From positions 124,001-188,000 of the forward strand of contig NZ_SWBR01000003.1 of NCBI RefSeq assembly GCF_005116505.1: DNA of 64,000 bases, read 5' to 3'. The notes under the pieces are model-generated. The model saw only the letters and a list, made by a program, of their open reading frames with translations. It made no database searches and was not told the origin of the DNA. Shown here one piece after another: positions 7,074-14,425 of the stretch (position 1 is the first letter of the stretch; the number at the start of each line of letters is the position of its first letter). Made by a program: the position numbers and the translations under genes. Source of the DNA: Pedobacter polaris (GTDB lineage Bacteria; Bacteroidota; Bacteroidia; Sphingobacteriales; Sphingobacteriaceae).

Positions 7074-9263
7074 ATGCCTCCTAAAGCTTTCCCATACTAT
7101 AAGCAACCCGACCAGATGGACTGTGGCCCTACCTGCCTGCGTATGATCGCAAAGCATTACGGGAAAAATTTCAGTCTGCAGAGACTGCGGGAGATCTGTG
7201 GCCTAAACAAAGAAGGGGTTTCCTTATTGGGCATTAGTGAGGCCGCCGAAAAAATCGGCTTCCGGACGACCGGTGCAACGGTGAGCTTTGAGTCTTTGAC
7301 AGGCCTCGAATACCCCCTCATCCTTCATTGGAGGCAAAATCACTTTGTGGTTCTTTATTGCATAAAGAAAAAGTATTATCATGTTGCTGATCCCGGCAAA
7401 GGACTGCTCACTTATACAGAAAGTGAGTTTTTACAGAACTGGGGGACAAAGAACAATGGCGAAAATGAAGGGATTGTTTTAACCCTTGCGCCAACGCCAG
7501 AATTCTACCTGCATGAGGGAGATAAGGAGCAGAAATTGGGCTTGGCTTATCTTTTTGGGTACCTGCGTAACTATCGCCAATTAATCCTACAGTTGTTTAT
7601 TGGCCTGGGCGTGGGGAGCCTTTTACAGCTAATCCTTCCGTTCCTTACCCAAAGCCTGGTGGACACAGGCATCAATACCCGAAACCTGAATTTCATCTAC
7701 ATCATCCTCATTGCCCAGAGCATGCTGTTTTTGGGAAGAATGTCCGTTGAGTTTATCCGTTCATGGATCCTGCTCCATATCAGCACACGCATCAATATCT
7801 CAATCTTGACAGATTTTATCATAAAACTGATGAAACTGCCAATGGGTTACTTCGACACCAAAATGACCGGCGATATCATGCAGCGCATGAACGATCAGGG
7901 GCGTATCCAAAGCTTTCTGACCGGTTCGACCCTGAATGTCGTCTTCTCCATGTTCAATCTTGTTATCTTCGCTGTGGTGTTGACGTGGTATAACACCACA
8001 ATCTTTTTTATCTTTCTGGTCAGCTCCGTCCTTTACGCGCTGTGGGTAATATTTTTTTTAAAGAGACGAAGGGTGCTCGATTTTAAGCGTTTTGATATTT
8101 CGTCTAAAAACCAAAGCTCGATCGTGCAGCTGGTAAACGGAATGCAGGAAATCAAGCTGAACAATTGTGAACAGCAGAAACGCTGGGAATGGGAGCGGAT
8201 TCAGGCAGGGCTGTTCAGGTTTAGTATAAAGAGTTTGTCGTTGGGGCAGATACAGCAAGCGGGAACATTTTTCATAAACGAGGGGAAAAACATCATTATA
8301 ACGTTCATTGTTGCAAAAGCGGTTATAGACGGGCAGTTAACGCTAGGCGGTATGATGGCCGTTCAATATATTGTGGGGCAGCTGAACAGCCCAATCGAAC
8401 AGATGTTGGGCTTCCTGCAGCAGTTCCAGGACGCCAAGATCAGTCTGGAACGCCTCAATGAGATACACGGGATGGATGATGAAGAACCCGTGGATAAAAC
8501 TTTCATGAAGGAATTGCCGACGGACAGGACAATCGCATTAAAGAACATTTCATTTACATATCCAGGGGCTGGGAACGAACCCGTACTATCAGGCATCAGC
8601 CTTTCGATTCCCCATGGAAAGACCACTGCAATTGTTGGAATGAGCGGAAGCGGTAAGACAACGGTTTTAAAACTGTTGTTGCGCTTTTATGAGCCGCAGA
8701 AGGGCGAAATCAAGGTTGGCTCTGTCTATCTCAATCAGATCGGGTATCGATTCTGGAGGGGCGAGTGCGGTATCGTGATGCAGGACGGTTTTATCTTTTC
8801 GGATACCATAGCAAGAAACATAGCGGTTAAGGACGAACATCCAGAAGCGGCAAGATTGCAACATGCTATTAAGGTTGCAAACGTTGGCGAATTTATTGAA
8901 GGCCTCCCTCTCGGCCTGAACACAAAGATCGGAGCGGAAGGCAATGGAATAAGCCAGGGGCAGCGCCAGCGGATACTTATCGCTCGAGCAGTTTACAAAG
9001 ACCCTGAGTATATATTTTTTGACGAAGCAACAAACGCATTGGATGCAATCAACGAGAAGGTGATCATGGAAAACATGGACACTTTTTTTAAAGGCAGAAC
9101 CGTCGTCGTTATTGCCCATAGGTTGAGCACTGTCAAGAACGCAGACAACATCATAGTGCTAGATAAAGGCAAAATAATCGAACAGGGCACCCATTCGGAA
9201 CTGACCCGATTGAAAGGCGAGTATTACATGTTGGTTAAGAATCAGTTGGAACTTAGTGCATAA
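7074..9263 (+). CDS. Peptidase-containing ABC transporter (C39 peptidase, PCAT)
   Basis: The 729-aa exporter cleaves GG leaders and pumps the core out of the cytoplasm. The N-terminal C39 domain keeps its catalytic residues: C17 in MDCGPTC, His in NHFVVL and Asp in VADPGKG. A six-helix transmembrane domain follows (about 165-440), then an ABC ATPase with Walker A GMSGSGKTT (about 522), signature ISQGQRQR and Walker B YIFFDEATNALD. Complete C39 residues contrast with the dead C39-like domain of the upstream VKOR fusion. Its substrates are almost certainly the two GG peptides. HlyD follows after 8 bases. Confidence 0.96.
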   Translation: MPPKAFPYYKQPDQMDCGPTCLRMIAKHYGKNFSLQRLREICGLNKEGVSLLGISEAAEKIGFRTTGATVSFESLTGLEYPLILHWRQNHFVVLYCIKKKYYHVADPGKGLLTYTESEFLQNWGTKNNGENEGIVLTLAPTPEFYLHEGDKEQKLGLAYLFGYLRNYRQLILQLFIGLGVGSLLQLILPFLTQSLVDTGINTRNLNFIYIILIAQSMLFLGRMSVEFIRSWILLHISTRINISILTDFIIKLMKLPMGYFDTKMTGDIMQRMNDQGRIQSFLTGSTLNVVFSMFNLVIFAVVLTWYNTTIFFIFLVSSVLYALWVIFFLKRRRVLDFKRFDISSKNQSSIVQLVNGMQEIKLNNCEQQKRWEWERIQAGLFRFSIKSLSLGQIQQAGTFFINEGKNIIITFIVAKAVIDGQLTLGGMMAVQYIVGQLNSPIEQMLGFLQQFQDAKISLERLNEIHGMDDEEPVDKTFMKELPTDRTIALKNISFTYPGAGNEPVLSGISLSIPHGKTTAIVGMSGSGKTTVLKLLLRFYEPQKGEIKVGSVYLNQIGYRFWRGECGIVMQDGFIFSDTIARNIAVKDEHPEAARLQHAIKVANVGEFIEGLPLGLNTKIGAEGNGISQGQRQRILIARAVYKDPEYIFFDEATNALDAINEKVIMENMDTFFKGRTVVVIAHRLSTVKNADNIIVLDKGKIIEQGTHSELTRLKGEYYMLVKNQLELSA

Positions 9264-9271
9264 CCATCGAG

Positions 9272-10591
9272 ATGGAATTAAAGGAACATATAGAAACTGG
9301 GTCTTATCTTTACGAGAGGGAGAAAAGAAGCGACGAGGTGCAGGAAATTATCACTTCGGTGCCTTCGTGGATAATCAGGTGGGGCATTAGCCTGGTCTTT
9401 GCCATCCTGGGAGCCATCATCGTTGCCTCCTCGCTCATTGAGTACCCCGATGTGGTAAAGGTCACCTTGAAAGTAAGCAGCCTCAACGCTCCGAAATCAG
9501 TATTATCGTACCAAGGCGGAAAACTAATGGCCTTGTTGGTAAAAGACGGGCGAATGGTGAAGGAAAATCAGCCATTGGCTTATCTTGAAAGCACGGGAAG
9601 TCCTGAAGACATCTTAGACCTGTCAAAATTCTTAAGGCGCTTACAAAACGATCTATCAATGCAAAAAAATGTGAGTACGGAACCGTTGCCCGTCAAGTTA
9701 AACTTAGGAGAGCTGCAAAGTTCGTTTCAGGCGTTTAATTTGGAGTTCATGCAGTATGCCGCGACAAAAAAGAACGGCTACTATCTTAACAAGAGGGCCT
9801 TTTTAGAAAAGGACCTGAAGGACATACTGTTGCTCAAGGCTCACATAGCAAAGCAGCAGGCGGTTCAACGGCAAGAATTTGAAAACATTGAGGCGGAATT
9901 TAACTCGTACCAAAAGCTCTATCAGAAAAAGGTCATCTCCAGGAGCGAGTTTGCACAACAGGAAAACAAGTTCTTGTCTGCAAAATATCCCTTGCAGCAA
10001 ACGGAAACGGCCCTATTAAACAATACCAGCAGCTATAATTCCAAAGAGAAGGAATTGTTAGAGCTTGATAACATAATCACTGAACAACAATCCAATTTCG
10101 TGCAGGCATTAAACAAATTCATAACCGAAACTGACGCGTGGGTATTGAGGTATATATTGCGATCTCCTTCAGACGGAAGATTGAGCTATGCAGGAATCAT
10201 CCAGGAAAATCAGAATGTCATGACTAACCAAGAAGTCTTCATAGTTAACCCTGGGAATACGGACTACTTTGGGGAAGTGCAGATTCCCCAGTACAACATG
10301 GGAAAGATTCGCCTAGGCGAAAGGACTTTGGTTAAGATGAGAAGCTACCCGTTTGAACAATACGGCCTGATAAGGGGCACCTTAAGCCATGTGTCAGATG
10401 TCGCCTACAAGGATAGTGTCTTTTTAGCTAAAATACAGTTCGACCGATTCGAAAATAAAGATCCTGAAAGAAAGATAATTCTGAAAAACGGGATGAATGC
10501 GGATGCTGAAATCATTACCGAAAACAGTTCCCTGCTGCAAAGGTTCTTTAGAAATGTCACCAAGATAATCGACAATAGGGGCGAAAATTAA
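9272..10591 (+). CDS. HlyD-family periplasmic adaptor of a type I secretion system
   Basis: The 439-aa protein has a single N-terminal transmembrane helix (WGISLVFAILGAIIVASSLI, about 36-55), a biotinyl-lipoyl-like segment, a coiled-coil hairpin (about 165-275) and a C-terminal beta-barrel region. It would bridge the PCAT exporter to the outer membrane. It is the last gene of the cluster and is followed at once by a terminator. Its usual partner TolC is absent from the visible window. Confidence 0.92.
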   Translation: MELKEHIETGSYLYEREKRSDEVQEIITSVPSWIIRWGISLVFAILGAIIVASSLIEYPDVVKVTLKVSSLNAPKSVLSYQGGKLMALLVKDGRMVKENQPLAYLESTGSPEDILDLSKFLRRLQNDLSMQKNVSTEPLPVKLNLGELQSSFQAFNLEFMQYAATKKNGYYLNKRAFLEKDLKDILLLKAHIAKQQAVQRQEFENIEAEFNSYQKLYQKKVISRSEFAQQENKFLSAKYPLQQTETALLNNTSSYNSKEKELLELDNIITEQQSNFVQALNKFITETDAWVLRYILRSPSDGRLSYAGIIQENQNVMTNQEVFIVNPGNTDYFGEVQIPQYNMGKIRLGERTLVKMRSYPFEQYGLIRGTLSHVSDVAYKDSVFLAKIQFDRFENKDPERKIILKNGMNADAEIITENSSLLQRFFRNVTKIIDNRGEN

Positions 10592-10620
10592 AGCCATTCG
10601 AACGAGTGGCTTAGCTTTTT
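10591..10620 (+). terminator. Intrinsic terminator closing the peptide-export cluster
   Basis: A 9-bp stem AAGCCATTC/GAGTGGCTT (one G-T pair) with a GAAC-like loop overlaps the end of the HlyD gene and is followed by a T5 run at 10616-10620. Confidence 0.75.
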
Positions 10621-10665
10621 AGCACTTGTTCAATAACATCAGCATTTTAAGAGCGCTGGTCTTTT

Positions 10666-11023
10666 CCCTTACTCCCAGGCTTGGGCTGTTGAGCCATCAA
10701 CGTAGAGCAGTTTCCCCAACCGTTTATTGCTCAATCCGTTCGTGCACCTGTAGCCGTAAATCTTCTCCTCGACCGAGGCATTCTTGGACTCAAGGGTGTT
10801 ATGCCCCAGGAACGAGATGATGAGCGGGTAGAAGTGTCTGGGGCTTGCTGTGGCCATTCTCCCAATTGCCTATTGACTCGTCGCATACGTTCAATCGCCT
10901 TGCAACGTCAGCCTGCAACAGTCCTAGATCCATCCGTCTCTTCTTTAAATGTTCGCTAATGGTCTGGGGATTGCTGGGAAACGTCGCGGGAAGCGGTTTA
11001 GCGCTAGTTTTACTATATCGCAA
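10666..11023 (-). pseudogene. Broken helix-turn-helix (XRE-type) regulator
   Basis: Read on the minus strand, codons 11023 to about 10850 encode an XRE-type helix-turn-helix (ISEHLKKRRMDLGLLQADVA, then NWENGHSKPQ). The rest (HFYPLIISFLG, then NGLSNKRLGKLLYVD and AQAWE) continues only in another frame, so a single-base insertion sits near 10847-10850. A stop replaces the codon expected after WE. Intact relatives run PQ-x-FYPLIIxFLG without a break and have two such domains. The gene is therefore dead twice over and marks the junction between the peptide cluster and the conjugative element. Confidence 0.7.
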
Positions 11024-11176
11024 AAGGCAACGCGACCTTGGCTTTGTAATTATTAACTTATTATTTGTAAAAAAGATGGCTGCCGATAATAAAAATGCTC
11101 ATCTAGTTTTATTAAGCGCTCAAATTCATAAAGTGATTAACAATGAAAATATTATCCAAATGATTTAATTTATTTT

Positions 11177-11323
11177 AAGCTTAACACTAGAGAAATTGAA
11201 GTTGCAAAGTTAATTATTGAAGGAAAAAAGTATAAGGAAATTGCCGATATTTTGTTTCTCTCAGAGCGAACGTTGACAACGCATGCTGCAGCGATTTTTA
11301 ATAAAGTTAACGTTAAAAAGTAA
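11177..11323 (+). pseudogene. C-terminal remnant of a LuxR-type regulator
   Basis: An open stretch encodes TREIEVAKLIIEG, then YKEIADILFLSERTLTTH and FNKVNVKK, the typical LuxR/GerE helix-turn-helix ending in a stop at 11321-11323. No start or upstream domain lies in the same frame. It is a truncated relic at the left edge of the conjugative element. Confidence 0.55.
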
Positions 11324-11338
11324 GGGAGAATTAACCTC

Positions 11339-11422
11339 TACGTTGTATATACACCAAAATTACGTTAAAAATACGTAATCAAACGTAGTGGTTTTATACA
11401 AGAATACGTTGTTCTGCGTATT
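11339..11422. repeat. Cluster of ACGT-centred short inverted repeats
   Basis: Five ACGT/ACG-containing motifs fall within about 85 bases. Two form clear hairpins: ATTACGT/ACGTAAT (11359-11365/11373-11379) and AATACG/CGTATT (11403-11408/11417-11422). They lie between debris and the first intact gene of the element. They may be regulator sites or part of an element end; there is no direct evidence for either. Confidence 0.35.
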
Positions 11423-11472
11423 GGTACACTGTCTTTTTTGCTTTTTATTTGTTGTGTTATCTAGGCGGCATT

Positions 11473-11667
11473 ATGAAAAATAGGAATTATAATAATATTA
11501 TTCTAACCGAAGAATGTGAAAAGACAAATGAAAATTATTTAACTCATTTGGAGCGATATGTTCGTTTCTTAGAAAGAGAAAACAAAACATTGAGAGAAAG
11601 AAATCAATCTTTAGAGGCAGGCCTAAATGATTCGGGTTTTTTAAACTTGGTTTTTAATCCTAATTGA
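11473..11667 (+). CDS. Small coiled-coil protein, function unknown
   Basis: From ATG 11473 this encodes 64 residues, largely a coiled coil (HLERYVRFLERENKTLRERN). A start at 11449 is possible but less likely. Its tail resembles the tail of the convergent XRE gene on the other strand (ISALERENAELRQRL), and the two genes overlap by 64 bases. It may be a truncated or inverted copy of that gene's 3' end, or a real partner binding through the coil. Confidence 0.4.
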   Translation: MKNRNYNNIILTEECEKTNENYLTHLERYVRFLERENKTLRERNQSLEAGLNDSGFLNLVFNPN

Positions 11668-12077
11668 TTTTCTAATCGTTGGCGCAATTCTGCATTTTCT
11701 CTTTCGAGAGCAGAAATATATCGTTCATTTATATCAATGATTTTATCTTTAGAACTGATAACCTCATTTTTATTCAACAATTCTAATTTTAATTTATCAA
11801 TCTCGGCGCTATCGCTTGGTTCTTTATCTTTTGAGGGATATTTTATTTCATCTAATGTTTTAGATTCAATTAGCATTGAAGTGCTTTTACCTTCTATAAA
11901 ATCTATATCTATATAGAATACCTTACTTAGCTTATCTTTTAATTTAGAAGATACAGCGGCTTTCCCACGTTCAATATCAGATATTGAACCTTGTTTCATT
12001 TCTAAAGCAACCGCAAACCTTTCTTGGTCTAGTCCCAGTTGTTTTCTAATAAATTTAATAGCCTGATTTTCAGTCAT
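11604..12077 (-). CDS. XRE-family transcriptional regulator with C-terminal coiled coil
   Basis: The 157-aa protein has an N-terminal helix-turn-helix (AIKFIRKQLGLDQERFAVAL, then KQGSISDIERGK) and a coiled-coil C-terminus (about 95-140) ending KTKFKKPESFRPASKD. It begins 14 bases from a 19-bp perfect palindrome that covers the promoter of the divergent operon at 12230. It is therefore a likely repressor of that operon and of itself, in the manner of a plasmid or phage control switch. Binding is inferred from position and symmetry. Confidence 0.85.
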   Translation of the reverse strand: MTENQAIKFIRKQLGLDQERFAVALEMKQGSISDIERGKAAVSSKLKDKLSKVFYIDIDFIEGKSTSMLIESKTLDEIKYPSKDKEPSDSAEIDKLKLELLNKNEVISSKDKIIDINERYISALERENAELRQRLENQLGLKTKFKKPESFRPASKD

Positions 12078-12090
12078 TAACGTTTATTTT

Positions 12091-12142
12091 TATAGAAATC
12101 TATATAAAATACTTGTTTTATATAGATTTCTATATAGATTTG
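12091..12142 (+). promoter_or_regulatory. Bacteroidota promoter inside a 19-bp perfect palindrome
   Basis: Arms TATAGAAATCTATATAAAA (12091-12109) and its exact reverse complement (12116-12134) flank the six-base loop TACTTG. The TTG in the loop (12113-12115), a 19-base spacer and TAGATTTG (12135-12142) match the Bacteroidota -33/-7 consensus exactly. The spacer is the right arm of the palindrome, so a dimer bound there would block the promoter. The palindrome also lies just upstream of the minus-strand XRE gene. Confidence 0.75.
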
Positions 12143-12229
12143 TGTTCAGCAAAGATGATTACTCAAATATGCATAATTTCTTTGGGTAATGATGCGAGTT
12201 TATTATAGATACTAAGTTACAAAATACAA

Positions 12230-12466
12230 ATGGAAGACACTATTTCAATTGATATACAGGAGGCATCGCAAGTGGAACTTCTTTATTTAAGACATAACGC
12301 ACCGCGTGGTATGTGGAAAATGGTCGAGATACGGACAGGTAAATCCAGGTCTCAGGTTCATTACCAAATTATGCAAATGCCCAACAACCAAGATTTAGAG
12401 ATAATTCAGGCAGCAAGGGAAATTCTATTTGCCGTAACAGGGTTAAAATACGAATTAAGCCATTAA
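12230..12466 (+). CDS. Small protein of unknown function
   Basis: This 78-aa protein (MEDTISIDIQEASQVELLYL, with RTGKSRSQVHYQIMQMPNN in the middle) is the first gene after the operator-promoter at 12091-12142. The RSQVHYQI stretch could be a short helix-turn-helix, but I do not recognise the family. It precedes a DNA-binding protein by 9 bases and probably belongs to the element's control module. Confidence 0.6.
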   Translation: MEDTISIDIQEASQVELLYLRHNAPRGMWKMVEIRTGKSRSQVHYQIMQMPNNQDLEIIQAAREILFAVTGLKYELSH

Positions 12467-12475
12467 GAAAATGCT

Positions 12476-12739
12476 ATGGAAATCGAGATTTTAACTAGAG
12501 AGGAGCTTAATAATGCTTTAAATAGATTTAAGGCTGATTTAATAAGTGAATTTAAAAACATAGTAAAAAATAGTGATGAAGATGAGTGGATGAATGGCGA
12601 AAAAGCCATGAACCGTATCGGATGTAAATCTACAAAATTAAGCGAATTAGCTAGTTCTAAAGAAATAATAAAGCGAGGTAGCGGAAAGGGCACTCGTTAT
12701 TCAAAAAATAGCATTATAGGCTATTTAAATAAGAAATAA
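12476..12739 (+). CDS. Small helix-turn-helix protein (excisionase/MerR-like fold)
   Basis: The 87-aa protein has an N-terminal amphipathic helix and a C-terminal winged-helix-like part (WMNGEKAMNRIGCKSTKLSE, then RGSGKGTRYSKNSIIGYLNK). This matches the small DNA-binding proteins common in Bacteroidota mobile elements, with a wing of the form GxGxxxRY followed by a helix. It could act as an excision-directionality factor or as a rep regulator. No integrase is visible, so regulation of rep just downstream is favoured. Confidence 0.65.
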   Translation: MEIEILTREELNNALNRFKADLISEFKNIVKNSDEDEWMNGEKAMNRIGCKSTKLSELASSKEIIKRGSGKGTRYSKNSIIGYLNKK

Positions 12740-12802
12740 TAGTTAGGCTCTCTATTTACAAAGGTGCTAATGCCGTTATGGGCTAATAAAACATATCTCT
12801 GT

Positions 12803-12917
12803 GTGCTAGAGCAAGCACCGCCCAGCTGGTTGAAAGTATCTAGCATCATACTCGGAGCGAATGGAAGATGTAAGGGGGCTAATAGCCTCGCAACGCTATG
12901 GTTATGGTAATAATCTC
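12803..12917 (+). ncRNA. Structured upstream leader of rep
   Basis: The gap before rep contains several hairpins: GTGCT/AGCAC (12803-12807/12814-12818), the palindrome CCAGCTGG (12822-12829), AGTAT/ATACT (12835-12839/12848-12852) and GGGGCT/AGCCTC (about 12875-12889). It is richer in G+C than the flanking genes. It may be a leader or the target of an antisense copy-control RNA; whether it is one RNA with the ribozyme-like sequence that follows is unknown. Confidence 0.4.
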
Positions 12918-12972
12918 TACCGTCATACGGTTTTTCCGTATCTGATGATGACTAAATAAGGTCGAAACGGTA
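12918..12972 (+). ncRNA. Candidate type III hammerhead ribozyme in the rep leader
   Basis: The pieces of a hammerhead appear in order. Stem III 5' strand plus cleavage triplet is UACCGUC (12918-12924). Stem I is AUACGG, loop UUUUU, CCGUAU (12925-12941). The core is CUGAUGA (12942-12948). One extra U (12949) follows. Stem II is GAC, an 8-base loop, GUC (12950-12963). The core ends GAAA (12964-12967), and stem III closes with CGGUA (12968-12972). All invariant core bases are present. Departures from the model are the extra U before stem II and a stem II of only 3 bp. Cleavage would fall after C12924, 84 bases before the rep start. I infer activity from the match only. Confidence 0.6.
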
Positions 12973-13008
12973 AAATAAAGATCTATCTAATAAATACCAG
13001 TTAAACTT

Positions 13009-14073
13009 ATGGATAATAAAACGATTAGCCGGATAGATAGGGCTGTTGCTGATAACTTAAAAGATATTGAGCGGAGCTTTGATAGTCATTCTGGCTTAGT
13101 GCAAGATTTCATAGTTTTTATTACCAAACAGATAAAATTTGATTTATTTGGTTATACCAGATTTACTATGTTAGATTTTTGCAAAGCAACAGGTCGCCAT
13201 CGGCAGGATCTTGCAATCAAACATCCCATTTTTAAAAATACTAAAATTAAAGTCCCAATTATTCAAGGTTATAAGTTTGAAACCGTTTTTGATTATGCAC
13301 TTTATTTAATGCTTGAAAGGAATATCATTTTTTCTAGAAAATATGAATATAAAGAAGGGGAAGAAGTTATTCATATGAAAAACTTCCCTATTTTGATTGA
13401 TTTGAAATTAAATTTTGATAGGAAGAAAAATGAATTAAAGCAATATGAGGTAAGGGTGTCAAATGAGTTGTTAGATGGCTTTTTAAGGAGGTATTATAAC
13501 ATTAACACGGAAATATATAAAAAGGTAGGTAAAGGCAAAGGGGGGGAGACTAGACAGAGCCTGTTACTCTATCTATTTAAAATGAACCATATTCTTTTAA
13601 CAACCAATAATGAGAATAGTAATTCTGTAATTGTTCCATTAGATCGTTTATGTGATTATGCTAGTATTCAGAGCCAATTACCCAAACACAAAAAATTAAG
13701 TTTAACTAGGGTACTACAAAAAATACAAGAAAGTGAATTTAAATTCATTTTTGAGTTTGTTGGGAAAAGTAATTATATGGTTAAATTAACTTTTAATCAT
13801 CTTCAAGGTCAAAAGGAATTGTTGGCTGATCATTCATTTTATAATAGGTTAATGATTAACTTAAAGTATGTTTTTAGAGCAGAGTTTACTGAAATGGCAA
13901 CGGATGATAATCCTGCCCCTTTTCAGAACTGGTTAGCTAATAATGAATATCATTTAGAAGATAAAGCTAAAGTTTTGGCAGATGCTTATTTACAATGTTT
14001 AAATCTGAAAATAACAAAAGCTTTTGCAATAGAATTGATTCTATCAGGCGATATTTTAATCGCAAAAAATTAA
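13009..14073 (+). CDS. Replication initiation protein (plasmid Rep-like)
   Basis: The 354-aa protein reads like an iteron-binding initiator with tandem winged-helix domains: ARFT-like FTMLDFCKATGRHRQDL near residue 55 and a basic QSLLLYLFKMN helix near 190. I place it in the broad plasmid Rep group by overall pattern and context rather than by an exact family match. The strongest support is the array of phased repeats starting 8 bases after its stop. Its leader holds a ribozyme-like structure, pointing to post-transcriptional control. This element therefore probably replicates autonomously. Confidence 0.72.
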   Translation: MDNKTISRIDRAVADNLKDIERSFDSHSGLVQDFIVFITKQIKFDLFGYTRFTMLDFCKATGRHRQDLAIKHPIFKNTKIKVPIIQGYKFETVFDYALYLMLERNIIFSRKYEYKEGEEVIHMKNFPILIDLKLNFDRKKNELKQYEVRVSNELLDGFLRRYYNINTEIYKKVGKGKGGETRQSLLLYLFKMNHILLTTNNENSNSVIVPLDRLCDYASIQSQLPKHKKLSLTRVLQKIQESEFKFIFEFVGKSNYMVKLTFNHLQGQKELLADHSFYNRLMINLKYVFRAEFTEMATDDNPAPFQNWLANNEYHLEDKAKVLADAYLQCLNLKITKAFAIELILSGDILIAKN

Positions 14074-14080
14074 TTTTGCT

Positions 14081-14333
14081 GTCGAACATTGTGACTTTGC
14101 TGTCGGGAAAAATCATTTTGCTGTAGAACATTGCGACTTTTTTTAAATCTGCTGTCGGACATTGCGACTTTACAGCGTTTTGTTGTCGGACATTGCGACT
14201 TTTTAAGGTTTTCCTGTCGGACATTGCGACCTTGTTGTCGTACATTGCGACTTTCTGGTATCACTGTCGAACATTGCGGCTTTAAATGAGCTTAAAAAGG
14301 AATTGAGAGGGGTTTGCTGTCGGCTATTGCGAC
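14081..14333 (+). repeat. Iteron array, candidate replication origin
   Basis: Eight clear copies of a 15-base unit with consensus GTCGGACATTGCGAC start at 14081, 14123, 14154, 14185, 14216, 14237, 14266 and 14319, with a degenerate ninth at 14102. Each has GTCG/CGAC half-sites and is usually followed by TTT. Start-to-start distances are 21, 21, 31, 31, 31, 21, 29 and 53, mostly two or three helical turns. This is the signature of an iteron origin bound by the Rep encoded just upstream. Confidence 0.88.
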
Positions 14334-14390
14334 CAATATATATAAATATAAATAAATAATATATAATAAATACTGCTTTTCGGCAAGTAT
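14334..14390. other. A+T-rich stretch beside the iterons (possible unwinding element)
   Basis: About 45 bases of almost pure A and T (alternating TATA and AATA runs) directly follow the last iteron. Iteron origins commonly have such a DNA-unwinding element. No clear DnaA box was seen. Confidence 0.45.
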
Positions 14391-14425
14391 TTGAAACCTA
14401 AAAAACTTTTAGTGGTGTATTTGAT

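Noticed and set aside
10845..11168. Plus-strand 107-aa gene
   Set aside because: It runs antisense through the broken XRE gene and ends in low-complexity sequence, with no protein-like features at its start.
11892..11922. Second operator inside the XRE gene (TCTATATAGA-like words)
   Set aside because: The similarity to the 19-bp palindrome is short and explained by codons for Tyr, Ile, Asp and Phe in A+T-rich sequence.
12800..12870. tRNA in the rep leader (AGCTGGTT D-loop-like, CAT in a hairpin loop)
   Set aside because: The loop is eight bases, there is no T-arm and no acceptor pairing.
13967..14264. Two minus-strand open frames with repeated peptide phrases
   Set aside because: They are translations of the iteron array; the repeated words come from the DNA repeats, not from a protein gene.
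14081..14333. CRISPR array
   Set aside because: Repeat units are only 15 bases, spacers are 6-16 bases and similar to each other, and no cas genes are near. Iterons next to rep explain it.
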